64,000 bases of DNA from Xanthobacter tagetidis (GTDB lineage Bacteria > Pseudomonadota > Alphaproteobacteria > Rhizobiales > Xanthobacteraceae): positions 165,696 through 229,695 of the forward strand of contig NZ_RCTF01000008.1 of the NCBI RefSeq assembly GCF_003667445.1, given 5' to 3'. The notes beneath the pieces are model-generated. The model worked only from the letters and a program-made list of their open reading frames with translations, was not told the DNA's origin and did not search any database. Below, one piece after another: positions 1-10,754 of this stretch (the first letter of the stretch is position 1; each line of letters opens with the position of its first letter). The position numbers and the translations under genes were made by a program.

Positions 1-1
1 C

Positions 2-642
2 GACCTGCCGTGCATGGACGACGCGGCGGTGCGCCGCTCGCAGCCCACCACCCATGTGCAGTACGGCGAGGACGTGGCCATGCTCGCCGCCGTCGCTTTG
101 CTCTCGCGCGCCTTCGGGGTCGCGGGCGCGGCGCCGGGCGTGCCGGACCGCGTGCGGCTCGACGCGGTGGCGGTGCTGTCGCTGTCGGTGGGCTCGCTCG
201 GCCTGTGCGGCGGCCAGTTCGACGACCTCCACCCCACCCCCGGCCGCACCGTCGCCGCCACCGAGGACGTGAACCGCCGCAAGACCGGCGTCCTGTTCAC
301 CGCCGCGGCCGAGATCGCCGGCCACGTGGCGGGCGCGGACGAGGCGCAGGCCGGGCACCTGCGCGCCTTCGCCTCCCATGTGGGGCGCGCCTACCAGATC
401 CTCGACGACATCCTCGATGCCTCCGCCTCCGCCGCGGCGCTGGGCAAGGACGTGGGCAAGGACGCCCACAAGGTCACCGTCATCGCCTCCCTCGGCGCCC
501 CGCGGGCGCGCAAGCTGCTCGGCGAGCACTTGGCGGGGGCGCTCCAAGCCTCTAAAGACCTCGGACCCAACCGGGAGGGCCAGGAGCCTCTGCGCGATTT
601 CATGGATGCCGCCTTCGGTGAACTGATGGGGCCGCTGGCGCC

Positions 643-646
<4 letters not shown>
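2..646 (+). CDS. crtE: Geranylgeranyl/polyprenyl diphosphate synthase, C-terminal part (5' end outside window)
   Basis: This enzyme makes geranylgeranyl diphosphate from farnesyl/isopentenyl diphosphate, the C20 precursor of phytoene. The reading frame is open at the left window edge. Its first visible residues, DLPCMDD, are the first aspartate-rich motif of trans-prenyltransferases, and the second (YQILDDILD) is near residue 135 of the visible part. About one third of the usual ~300-aa protein is missing on the left. Its GTGA stop/start overlap with the following ABC ATPase implies one transcript. The family assignment follows from the motifs. The crtE name rests on the neighbouring crtZXBIY genes, since an octaprenyl synthase would look similar in this portion. 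Confidence 0.9.
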
Positions 647-1611
<965 letters not shown>

Positions 1612-1615
1612 GGCC

Positions 1616-2806
1616 ATGGTGCTCGCCATCATGCGCGCCCAGGCGCTCACAACCTTGCGCGACCGCGGCGCGCTGGCCATGACCTTCGTGCTGCCGCCGC
1701 TGCTGTTCCTGCTGTTCGCGGCGATCTTCGCCGGTGCGGGCGGCGATACGGCGCGCGTCACGGTGGCGGTGGCGCAGACCTCCGACGCGCCCGCCGCCGC
1801 CGCTTTGATCGCCGCGCTCGCCGAGGCGCCGGACCTCGACGTCACCCGCGTGCCGGAGGCGGACGTTGAGGCGCGGGTGGCCAGCGGCGCGGCCGACGTG
1901 GGCCTCGTGGTGCGCGGCGACCCCGCCGCCGCCACCGACAAGCCGCCGCTGCTGATCCTCGCCGATCCCGGCCGCCAGGTGGCGGGGGCGATCCTCATGG
2001 CGCGGCTCCAGCGCGTCTTGGGCTACCAGCTTCCCGGCATCGCCATGCGCCGGGTGGCGGCGCAGCTCCAGGTGCTGGTGGGCGAGTTCACGCCGGAGCA
2101 GAAGGACCGCCTGGAGCAGTCGGTGGCGAGGGCTCCGGAACTGGTGGCGGACGGCGCCGTGGACCTGGTGGAGCGCCGGCCGGTGGCGCGCCTGAAGGAC
2201 GAGCCGGCCGTGACCTATTATGCCGGCGCCATCGCCATGCTGTTCCTGCTGTTCTCCGCCGTGCTGGGCGCCGCGAGCCTGGTGGACGAGCGCCGCTCGG
2301 GGGTGTTCGACCGGGTGGTGATGGCGAAGGGCGGCCTTGTCGCCCTGGTCACCGGCAAGATGGCGTTCCTGGTGATCCAGGGCCTCGCGCTGTCCGCCGT
2401 GCTGATGGCGGTGGCGGGCCTGGTCTACGGCGTGCCGGTGCTCGCCAATCTCGGGCCGCTCATTGTGGTGTCGCTGGCGGCGGCGGCCTCCGCCGCCGGC
2501 ATCGCCCTGCCGCTCGCCGCCGCCTCGCGCACGCGCCACCAGGCGCAGACGCTTTCCACCTTCGCGGTGCTGCTGGTTTCGGCCGTGGGCGGAAGCATGG
2601 TGCCGCGCTTCCTGATGCCGCACTGGCTGCAGGAGGCCGGCACCCTCACGCCGACCGCCTGGGGCATCGAAGCGTTCCAAGGTGCGCTCTGGCGCGGGGA
2701 TTCGCTCGCCGCGCTTTTGCCTTCGCTCGCCGTGCTCCTTATATTCGCAGGTGCGGGATGGGCGCTGTCGGTGCTCCTGGTGCATCGTTCCGTGCGGCTC
2801 GGCTGA
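1616..2806 (+). CDS. ABC-2 type transporter permease of the carotenoid cluster
   Basis: Membrane subunit partnering the preceding ATPase, 396 aa. It shows the ABC-2/YhhJ layout. One N-terminal membrane helix (about residues 18-42) is followed by a large extracytoplasmic domain of about 160 residues. Five to six further helices lie in the C-terminal half (for example YYAGAIAMLFLLFSAVLG). The short gap to the ATPase (4 bp) and the position between crtE and crtZ suggest co-expression with carotenoid synthesis. Export of a hydrophobic or glycosylated product is the likely role by family. The substrate is inferred only from context. Confidence 0.85.
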   Translation: MVLAIMRAQALTTLRDRGALAMTFVLPPLLFLLFAAIFAGAGGDTARVTVAVAQTSDAPAAAALIAALAEAPDLDVTRVPEADVEARVASGAADVGLVVRGDPAAATDKPPLLILADPGRQVAGAILMARLQRVLGYQLPGIAMRRVAAQLQVLVGEFTPEQKDRLEQSVARAPELVADGAVDLVERRPVARLKDEPAVTYYAGAIAMLFLLFSAVLGAASLVDERRSGVFDRVVMAKGGLVALVTGKMAFLVIQGLALSAVLMAVAGLVYGVPVLANLGPLIVVSLAAAASAAGIALPLAAASRTRHQAQTLSTFAVLLVSAVGGSMVPRFLMPHWLQEAGTLTPTAWGIEAFQGALWRGDSLAALLPSLAVLLIFAGAGWALSVLLVHRSVRLG

Positions 2807-2917
2807 GGCGGAGCCGGATTGATCTGGAGCAGCGCGGCGTCCGCTGGTGCCGCTAGACTACCCGCACTGCCGCGTGCCTGAGGCCGGCCGAAAGGCCTGG
2901 GCCATGAGAAGAAGGCC

Positions 2918-3427
2918 ATGACCATTCTCGTCAACGTCCTGATCGTCGTCGCCACCGTCGCCGCCATGGAAGGCGTCGCCTGGGCGGCGCACAAATACGT
3001 CATGCACGGCTGGGGCTGGGGCTGGCACAAGTCGCACCACGAGCCGCGCCATGGCGCGTTCGAGCGCAACGACCTCTATGCGGTGCTGTTCGCGGCGCTC
3101 GCCATCATCCTGATCTATGTCGGCCGCAATGACGGTGGCACGCTCCTGTGGATCGGCGTGGGGATGACGGTCTACGGCTTCCTCTATTTCTTCGTGCACG
3201 ACGGGCTGACCCACCAGAGGTGGCCGTTCCGCTACGTGCCGCGCCAGGGCTACCTGAAGCGCCTCGTGCAGGCGCACCGGCTGCACCACGCGGTGGAGGG
3301 CAAGGAGGGCTGCGTCTCCTTCGGCTTCCTCTACGCCCCTTCGGTGCCGGCGCTGAAGGCGAAGCTCAAGAAGCTGCACGGCGGCAGCCTGAAGAATTCC
3401 GACATCAATTCGGAAGCGGCGGAATAA
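2918..3427 (+). CDS. crtZ: Beta-carotene 3-hydroxylase
   Basis: Non-haem di-iron membrane hydroxylase that converts beta-carotene through cryptoxanthin to zeaxanthin. The length of 169 aa is typical. The histidine clusters of the fatty-acid-hydroxylase superfamily are present: HKYVMH at residues 25-30, HKSHH at 37-41, HDGLTH further on and HRLHH near the end, interleaved with about four membrane segments. It follows the ABC permease after 111 bp. Its stop lies only 3 bp from the convergent crtX stop, so the two carotenoid transcripts meet head-on here. Confidence 0.95.
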   Translation: MTILVNVLIVVATVAAMEGVAWAAHKYVMHGWGWGWHKSHHEPRHGAFERNDLYAVLFAALAIILIYVGRNDGGTLLWIGVGMTVYGFLYFFVHDGLTHQRWPFRYVPRQGYLKRLVQAHRLHHAVEGKEGCVSFGFLYAPSVPALKAKLKKLHGGSLKNSDINSEAAE

Positions 3428-3430
3428 GCC

Positions 3431-4681
3431 TCACCGGGGGACCGCGCCCTCGATCAGGTCCGCCGCCCGCACAACCCCGCCCCCGTCCGCCATGGCCGCT
3501 GCGACGCGCCGCGCCGCCGCTGCGAAACCCGGCTCGCCGAGCACCGCGCCGAGCGCGTCCTTCAGGCGGCGCCGGCTGAGCTTGCCGGCGGGAACCACCT
3601 TCGCCACGCCGTGATAATCGAGCCTCGACGCGGTCGCCGGCTGCTCGAAGGCGATGGGCACCGCCACCAGCGGCACGCCGGACGCCATGGCGTCCAGCAC
3701 CGTGTTCATGCCGCAATGGAGCACAGCGGCCCGGCAGCGCGCCAGCACCTCTGCCTGGGGCACGAACGCGCGCACCTCGCAGAGCGCCTCAAGCCGGCTG
3801 ACCTCGTGCGGCGCCAAGAGCCCGCCATGGGCGATCAGCAGCCGCACGCCGAGATCGCGCGCCCCTTCCGCCACCTTCAGGAAGATGTCCGCCCGCGCCC
3901 CCTGGAGCGTGCCGAGCGAGCAGAACACCAGCGGCCGCCCGTCGTCCGGCGCGAGGTTCAAAGGCTCCACCGGCACCGGGCTCGCCCCGTCGCGCCACGG
4001 GCTGCCATAGTGGAACGTCGCGGGCAGCTCCTGGCGCGGGAAGTCCAGCGCCTGCGGCACCTGGGAGACCGTGAGCAAAGGCGAGAAGCCCTGGTCGGCG
4101 AACGGGTCGAGGCCGAACGCCGCGCCGTGGCGCATCAGCACCTTGCGCACGGGGCGCATCAGCAGGTCGGTGACCTGGTAGCCGCCCTTGTTCATGACGA
4201 GGCCCTTCTCGCTCAGATCGTAGGGCCAGGGCACGAAGGGCGGCGGCACGGTGGGCTCGCGGTTGAGCGGCAGCGCGGTGGCGGTGGAGATGAAGGGGAT
4301 GCCGAGATGGCGCGCCACGAGGCCGCCCGCCGCCTCGGTCTGGTCGGCGATCATCGCCTCGGCGCCGATCGCGCGCAGCGCCCCGGGCAGGTCGCGGCAC
4401 AGCATGTCGGTCTGGGCGGCGGTCGCGCGCAGCGTGCCGAGGAGGCCGAGCAGGCCGGTCGGCTTCGCGAGGCGGTCCACATAGGCCTTCAGCGCGCCCG
4501 GCGGATAGTCGCGCGCGCCCACCGCCTGGAAGCCGGCGCCCTTGCCGTCCACCAGCTTCGCCGCATCCGCCATGTGCAGGAAGGTGACGCGGTGGCCGCG
4601 CCGGCCGAGCTCGCGCGCCAGCACCAGAAGCGGATTGAAGTGGCCCGGCAGCGGCGGGGCGACGACCGCGAAATGGGTCAT
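3431..4681 (-). CDS. crtX: Zeaxanthin glycosyltransferase
   Basis: GT1-family glycosyltransferase (416 aa) that adds a sugar to the zeaxanthin hydroxyls. The N-terminus MTHFAVVAPPLPGHFNPLL is the hallmark acceptor-side start of CrtX/UGT proteins. Near the C-terminus the donor-binding region reads VLHCGMNTVLDAMASGVPLVAVP, split here over the HCGxNTxxxA core. The ATG overlaps the crtB stop by four bases (ATGA); the open frame continues upstream but that part is the crtB shadow. In Pantoea the donor is UDP-glucose. Xanthobacter species are known for zeaxanthin rhamnosides, and rmlCBDA is in this window, so dTDP-rhamnose is a reasonable alternative donor here. Confidence 0.92.
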   Translation of the reverse strand: MTHFAVVAPPLPGHFNPLLVLARELGRRGHRVTFLHMADAAKLVDGKGAGFQAVGARDYPPGALKAYVDRLAKPTGLLGLLGTLRATAAQTDMLCRDLPGALRAIGAEAMIADQTEAAGGLVARHLGIPFISTATALPLNREPTVPPPFVPWPYDLSEKGLVMNKGGYQVTDLLMRPVRKVLMRHGAAFGLDPFADQGFSPLLTVSQVPQALDFPRQELPATFHYGSPWRDGASPVPVEPLNLAPDDGRPLVFCSLGTLQGARADIFLKVAEGARDLGVRLLIAHGGLLAPHEVSRLEALCEVRAFVPQAEVLARCRAAVLHCGMNTVLDAMASGVPLVAVPIAFEQPATASRLDYHGVAKVVPAGKLSRRRLKDALGAVLGEPGFAAAARRVAAAMADGGGVVRAADLIEGAVPR

Positions 4682-5609
4682 GAAGGCCGTGTCCACAGAT
4701 GGGTGGGCCGCGCCGGCGCGGGCCCGGCGACGCGCGAGGCGAGCGCCGCGGCGACCCCGCCGGCGAGCAGGCGCAGCTTCTCGGCCTTCGAGGTGGAGGC
4801 GCGCGCATCCCACGCCCGCGGGCCGGCGGCGCGCACCTTGGTGCCGATGGCGCGGTAGACCGCGCGCGCCGTGGCGATGGCGGAGGCCGAGCGCAGCGGC
4901 AGAGCGCGGATGCCGATCAGCGCCTGGTCGTAATAGGGCTCCGCCATGTCCAGCAGCCGCGCCGTCACGGCCGCGACCTTCTCCCGGTTCTCCGGCGCCG
5001 CCACCCGGTCTTCCGGAATGCCGGCCTCGGCGAGGAAATCCGCCGGCAGGTAGAGCCGGCCGATGCCGGCGTCCTCGATCACGTCGCGCGAGATGTTGGT
5101 GAGCTGGAAGGCGAGGCCGAGGTCGCTTGCCCGGTCGAGCACCACCTCCTCGCGCGCGCCCATGATGAGCGCCATCATCACGCCGACGACGCCCGCCACG
5201 TGGTAGCAATAGGTCAGCGTGTCATCGAGGCGCTCGTAGCGCCGGCCCTCCACATCCATGCGGAACCCCTCCAGGAGCTGGAGGGGGTAGCGCTCGGGAA
5301 TGTCGTTGCGGGCGACCACCTCGGCGAAGGCGGCGAATGCCGGATGGGCCGAGGGCGCGCCACCATAGGCGCGGCGCGTCTCCTCATAGAGCGCGTCGAG
5401 CCGCTCGGCCGGGGTGCCGGCCATCTCGGCGCGGCCCATGCCCAGTATTTGCCCGTCCACCACGTCGTCGCAATGGCGGCACCAGGCATAGAGCATCACC
5501 GCATCCGCCCGCGTGCGCGCGTCGAACAGGCGCGCGGCGGCGGCGAAGCTCTTCGAGCCCTGCGCGATGGATTCTTCGCTTGCGGCGAGGACCGTCCCGC
5601 TCGGCTCGC

Positions 5610-5613
<4 letters not shown>
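4678..5613 (-). CDS. crtB: Phytoene synthase
   Basis: Head-to-head condensation of two geranylgeranyl diphosphates to phytoene, the first committed carotenoid step. The protein is 311 aa. Both Mg-diphosphate-binding motifs of squalene/phytoene synthases are visible: DDVVD inside YAWCRHCDDVVD near residue 50, and DVIED inside NISRDVIEDAGIGRLYLP near residue 165. The GTG start (VSEPSGT) was chosen because it overlaps the crtI stop as GTGA and leaves a normal N-terminus. The longer upstream frame is the shadow of crtI. Confidence 0.95.
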
Positions 5614-7123
<1,510 letters not shown>

Positions 7124-7127
<4 letters not shown>

Positions 7128-8281
7128 GGGGAAGGCGTCGAACCTCTGGTCTCGGTCAGGCAGCGCACGGCGCGCAGAAGGGGTACGGGCGGGCGGCCCG
7201 TGAGGATGCGTGCCTGGTCCGCCAAAGTGAGCCGGCCGGCATAGAAGCGGGCGATGAGGCCGGGCGAGAGGCGGTAGAAGCGCGCGAGGATGCGGTAGCG
7301 CTGCGCCGGCTCGGCGGCGCGGAACAGCATGCGGTTCAGCAGGCGGAAGAAGCCGCGGCTCTCCCACCGTTTCACCGCGAAATCGCGCGTCGCCGCTGCC
7401 AGCGCCGGCCCGGAAAGGTCCGGCAAGGTGGAGACGTGGCCGGCGAGCGCCACCGCGTCCGGCAGCGAATAGCCGGTGGTGGGGTGGAACAGCGCCGCCC
7501 TGAGACCGCTGCGGGCGACGCCCGCCGGCCCCTCGCCGAGGAAGGCCGCGATGTCGCCGCCGAGCGCGATGGGCAGCACGCCCTCCTCCGATCGCGCCAC
7601 CTGCCCGCGCCAGCCCATGCCGGCGGCGTACGCGATCACCCGCGCGCGCACCGCCTCGGCGGACAAATCTGGGCCGTCGGCATAATAGGTGTCCTCCACC
7701 AGCAGCGTGTCGGCGTCCAGCGGCAGCACATAGACGAAGCGGTAGCCGTCGAGCTGGGTCACCCGCGCATCCATGATGATGGGCCGGGTGAGGCGGTGCG
7801 GGCGCTCCAGGCGCAGTTCGAGGCCGACGAATTTCTGCCAGCCGAGGTCCAGATGCCGGCTCGGCGCCGCGCCGCGGCCGTCGATCACGGCCCCGGCGTC
7901 GAGCCGCGTGCCGTCCTCCAGCACCACATGGTCCGCCGCGACCGTCGCCACCGGGGCGCCGGTGCGGATGCGGTCGGCGAAGCGCCCGGCGAGGGCGGCG
8001 GCGAGGCGCGCCGACGATATGCTGGCATAGCCGCCCGGCAGCGTGCGCGAGAAGCCCGGGAAGTGCACGTCGGTGCCGGCCCAGGAGGCGGCGAGGAAGG
8101 GGGCGAAGAAATCGCGGTCCGCCGCGCCCACGTCGCTTGCGTGGAACGACCAGGTGTGGTTGCCGCCGAGCGCGTCCCCCGCCTCCAGGACGGTGAAGCG
8201 CACCTGCGGCCGCCGCTCCGCCAGCCGCGCGGCGATCAGACCGTTGGCGAGGCCGCCGCCCACCAGAAGGATGTCGTCCAT
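7124..8281 (-). CDS. crtY: Lycopene beta-cyclase
   Basis: Flavoprotein cyclase converting lycopene to beta-carotene (385 aa). The N-terminal nucleotide-binding motif ILLVGGGLANGLIAARL and the CrtY-type GGNHTWSFH segment near residue 45 identify the bacterial CrtY family. The start MDDILLVGGG was preferred over an upstream in-frame ATG because it places the Rossmann motif at the N-terminus as in the family. It is the first gene of the leftward crtY-crtI-crtB-crtX unit, so its promoter should lie in the 223 bp between 8281 and uxuA. Confidence 0.95.
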
Positions 8282-8396
8282 CACCCGCCGATCCGAACCC
8301 GCCGGTTGCCATGGCGCGCCAGCACAGCGCACGCGGAGGCAATAGCCGGTTCGGCCGTCCCGTGCCACCTCCCAAACGGCGGAGCGCGCGGGCGTT

Positions 8397-8425
8397 TTGA
8401 CACCGCGTGACGACTGCCATACCAG
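8397..8425 (+). promoter_or_regulatory. Possible sigma-70 promoter for uxuA
   Basis: TTGACA at 8397-8402, a 17-bp spacer and TACCAG at 8420-8425 form a candidate promoter with a perfect -35 box but a weak -10 box, 80 bp before the uxuA start. The same 223-bp divergent gap must also contain the leftward crtY promoter, for which I see no clear hexamers. Confidence 0.35.
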
Positions 8426-8504
8426 TGTCGGCCAGCGCGTCGGAGCTGCCCCTCATCCAAGGCGGTGCCGAGCCTGCGTCAGTTTATGGAGCGGGAGCAA
8501 GGGG

Positions 8505-9725
8505 ATGCGTCAGACGTGGCGGTGGTTCGGCCCGAAGGACATCGTGCCGCTTTCCGCGATCCGGCAGGCGGGCGCGCAGGGGGTGGTGAGCGCGCTGCAC
8601 CACGTCGCCACCGGGGCGGTATGGACCCGCGCCGAGATCGCCCAGCGCAAGCGCAAGGTCGCCACCCACGCCGACGGCACGCCCACCGGCCTCACCTGGG
8701 ACGTGGTGGAGAGCCTGCCCGTCTCCGAGGACATCAAGCGCCAGACCGGCTCCTTCCGCGCCCACATCGCCAACTACAAGACCTCGATGGAGGCTCTGGC
8801 GGCGGAGGGGCTCACCACCGTCTGCTACAATTTCATGCCGGTGCTGGACTGGACCCGCACCGACCTCGCCTTCCGCGTCGACCATGGCGGGCGGGCCATG
8901 CGCTTCGACCTCGCCGACTTCGCCGCCTTCGACCTCTTCATCCTGGAGCGGCCCGGCGCGGCGGAGGATTTCGGCGACGCGCTGAAGGACGAGGCGGCGC
9001 GGCGCTTCTCGGCCATGGACGACGATGCCAAGGCGGCGCTCGTGCGCAACCTCACGGCCGGACTGCCGGGCGCGGCGGACGGCTGGACGCTCGACGGCCT
9101 GCGCGGCCAGCTCGCGCTCTACGACACCCTGTCGGCGGAGCGGCTGCGGGCGCATCTGGTGGACTTCCTCGCCGAGGTGGTGCCGACGGCCGAGAAGCTC
9201 GGCATCCGCCTGTGCTGCCACCCGGACGACCCGCCCTTCCCGCTGCTCGGCCTGCCGCGCATCGTCTCCACCGAGGCGGACTACCGCGTCTTCCTTGACG
9301 CCGTGCCGAGCCCGGCGAACGGCGTCACGCTGTGCTCCGGCTCGCTCGGGGTGCGGGCGGACAACGATCTGCCGGGCATGGCGGAGCGGCTCGGCCCACG
9401 CATCCATTTCGTGCATCTGCGCAATGTCCGCCGCGAGGCGATGGCGGACGGCATCCGCGCCTCGTTCCATGAAGACGAGCACCTGAGGGGCGCGACCGAC
9501 ATGGTGGCCACCATCGGCGCCCTGCTGAAGGAGGAGGCGCGGCGCCGCGCCGAGGGCCGCGCCGACGCCGAGATCCCGTTCCGCCCCGATCACGGCCAGG
9601 ACATCCTCGACGACATCGGCCGCGGCGGCCAGCCGGGCTATCCCGCCATCGGCCGCCTGAAGGGCCTCGCCGAGCTGCGCGGCATCATGACCGCGCTCAC
9701 GCACGCAAGCGTCCGCTACGGCTGA
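8505..9725 (+). CDS. uxuA: Mannonate dehydratase
   Basis: Dehydrates D-mannonate to 2-keto-3-deoxy-D-gluconate in glucuronate catabolism (cytoplasmic, metal-dependent, TIM-barrel). The protein is 406 aa, near the E. coli enzyme's length. The N-terminus MRQTWRWFGPKDIVPL followed by QAGAQGVVSALHH is characteristic of UxuA, and this fixes the ATG at 8505 rather than the earlier in-frame starts; it has a GGAGC/AAGGGG-type ribosome site just upstream. FNFMPVLDWTRTDL-like and LCCHPDDPP segments support the family. No other hexuronate genes are adjacent, so it seems to be a lone pathway gene here. Confidence 0.93.
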   Translation: MRQTWRWFGPKDIVPLSAIRQAGAQGVVSALHHVATGAVWTRAEIAQRKRKVATHADGTPTGLTWDVVESLPVSEDIKRQTGSFRAHIANYKTSMEALAAEGLTTVCYNFMPVLDWTRTDLAFRVDHGGRAMRFDLADFAAFDLFILERPGAAEDFGDALKDEAARRFSAMDDDAKAALVRNLTAGLPGAADGWTLDGLRGQLALYDTLSAERLRAHLVDFLAEVVPTAEKLGIRLCCHPDDPPFPLLGLPRIVSTEADYRVFLDAVPSPANGVTLCSGSLGVRADNDLPGMAERLGPRIHFVHLRNVRREAMADGIRASFHEDEHLRGATDMVATIGALLKEEARRRAEGRADAEIPFRPDHGQDILDDIGRGGQPGYPAIGRLKGLAELRGIMTALTHASVRYG

Positions 9726-9798
9726 GGGCGGCTTCGCAAACGGCATTCCCCCCGCCGGGACACGGTGCGATGCTTCGGGTGATCCGGGGGGATTCGCC

Positions 9799-10635
9799 AT
9801 GACCACAGCGCCCACCGCGCCCATCGCGCCGACCGTCGCGCCCACGCCCGCTCGCCTTGCGGCGGGGTTCCTGGCGGGGCTCGCCATCGGCGGCCTCGGC
9901 GGCCTGATCGGCCTCGGCGGCGCGGAAATCCGCCTGCCGGTGCTGATCGGCCTCGGCTTCGACGCCCTGCCGGCGGTGATCCTCAACAAGGCGACCAGCC
10001 TCGTGGTGGTGCTGTGCGCCTTGCCGTTCCGCGCCGCCGCGGTGCCGGTCTCCACCATCGCCGACCACTGGGCAATCCTCGTCACGGTGCTGTCGGGCAG
10101 CCTCGCCGGCGCCTATGTGGGCACGCACCTCGCCTCCCGCTTCGCCTCGCGCACGCTGTTCCGCGTCATCTGCGTGCTCATGGTCGTGACGGCCGCTTTG
10201 CTGTTCCTGGGCGACGAGATGCCGCGCCACCATGCGCTGCTCGCCCAGCCGTGGCGCGGCATGGCCGGCGTCGCGGCGGGGTTCGCCATCGGCATGGTGG
10301 TGTCGATGATGGGAGTGGCCGGCGGCGAACTCCTGGTGCCGACCTTGGTGCTGCTGTTCGGCATCGACGTGAAGACCGCCGGCAGCCTCTCCCTTGTCAT
10401 CGCCCTGCCCACCATCCTGGTGGGCTTCGCCCGCATAGGCGCCGACGAGAGCCTCGCCGTGCTCAAGGCGCAGAAGGTGTTCCTCATGGCGCTCGCCGGC
10501 GGCTCCATGCTGGGCAGCGCCATCGGCGGGCTGATGCTGGGCCTCGTGCCGGCTTCTGTGATCCTGCCGCTGCTCGCCGCCATGCTGGTTCTGGCGGCGG
10601 CGAAGATCTGGCACCACGCCTCGCGCCTGCCCTGA
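9799..10635 (+). CDS. TauE/SafE-family membrane permease
   Basis: Integral membrane protein of 278 aa with about seven to eight hydrophobic helices. The glycine-rich repeat GLAIGGLGGLIGLGGAEIRLP near residue 30 and GMVVSMMGVAGGELLVP in the second half show the internal duplication typical of the TauE/SafE/DUF81 family. Members export sulfite or sulfoacetate or transport other organic anions. It sits alone between uxuA and pepN, and nothing in the context indicates its substrate. It is distinct in sequence from the other TauE-family gene at 13479-14225. Confidence 0.8.
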   Translation: MTTAPTAPIAPTVAPTPARLAAGFLAGLAIGGLGGLIGLGGAEIRLPVLIGLGFDALPAVILNKATSLVVVLCALPFRAAAVPVSTIADHWAILVTVLSGSLAGAYVGTHLASRFASRTLFRVICVLMVVTAALLFLGDEMPRHHALLAQPWRGMAGVAAGFAIGMVVSMMGVAGGELLVPTLVLLFGIDVKTAGSLSLVIALPTILVGFARIGADESLAVLKAQKVFLMALAGGSMLGSAIGGLMLGLVPASVILPLLAAMLVLAAAKIWHHASRLP

Positions 10636-10754
10636 CGCGCATGAGAGGGCCCGCTTTCATCCTCCAGGCCCGCGCACTACTCTTCCGGCCGAACACGGCG
10701 CGCGCCGCAGCCCCTGGCGCCGGCCATTTGAGACCCCGATGAGGAGCGCACCCG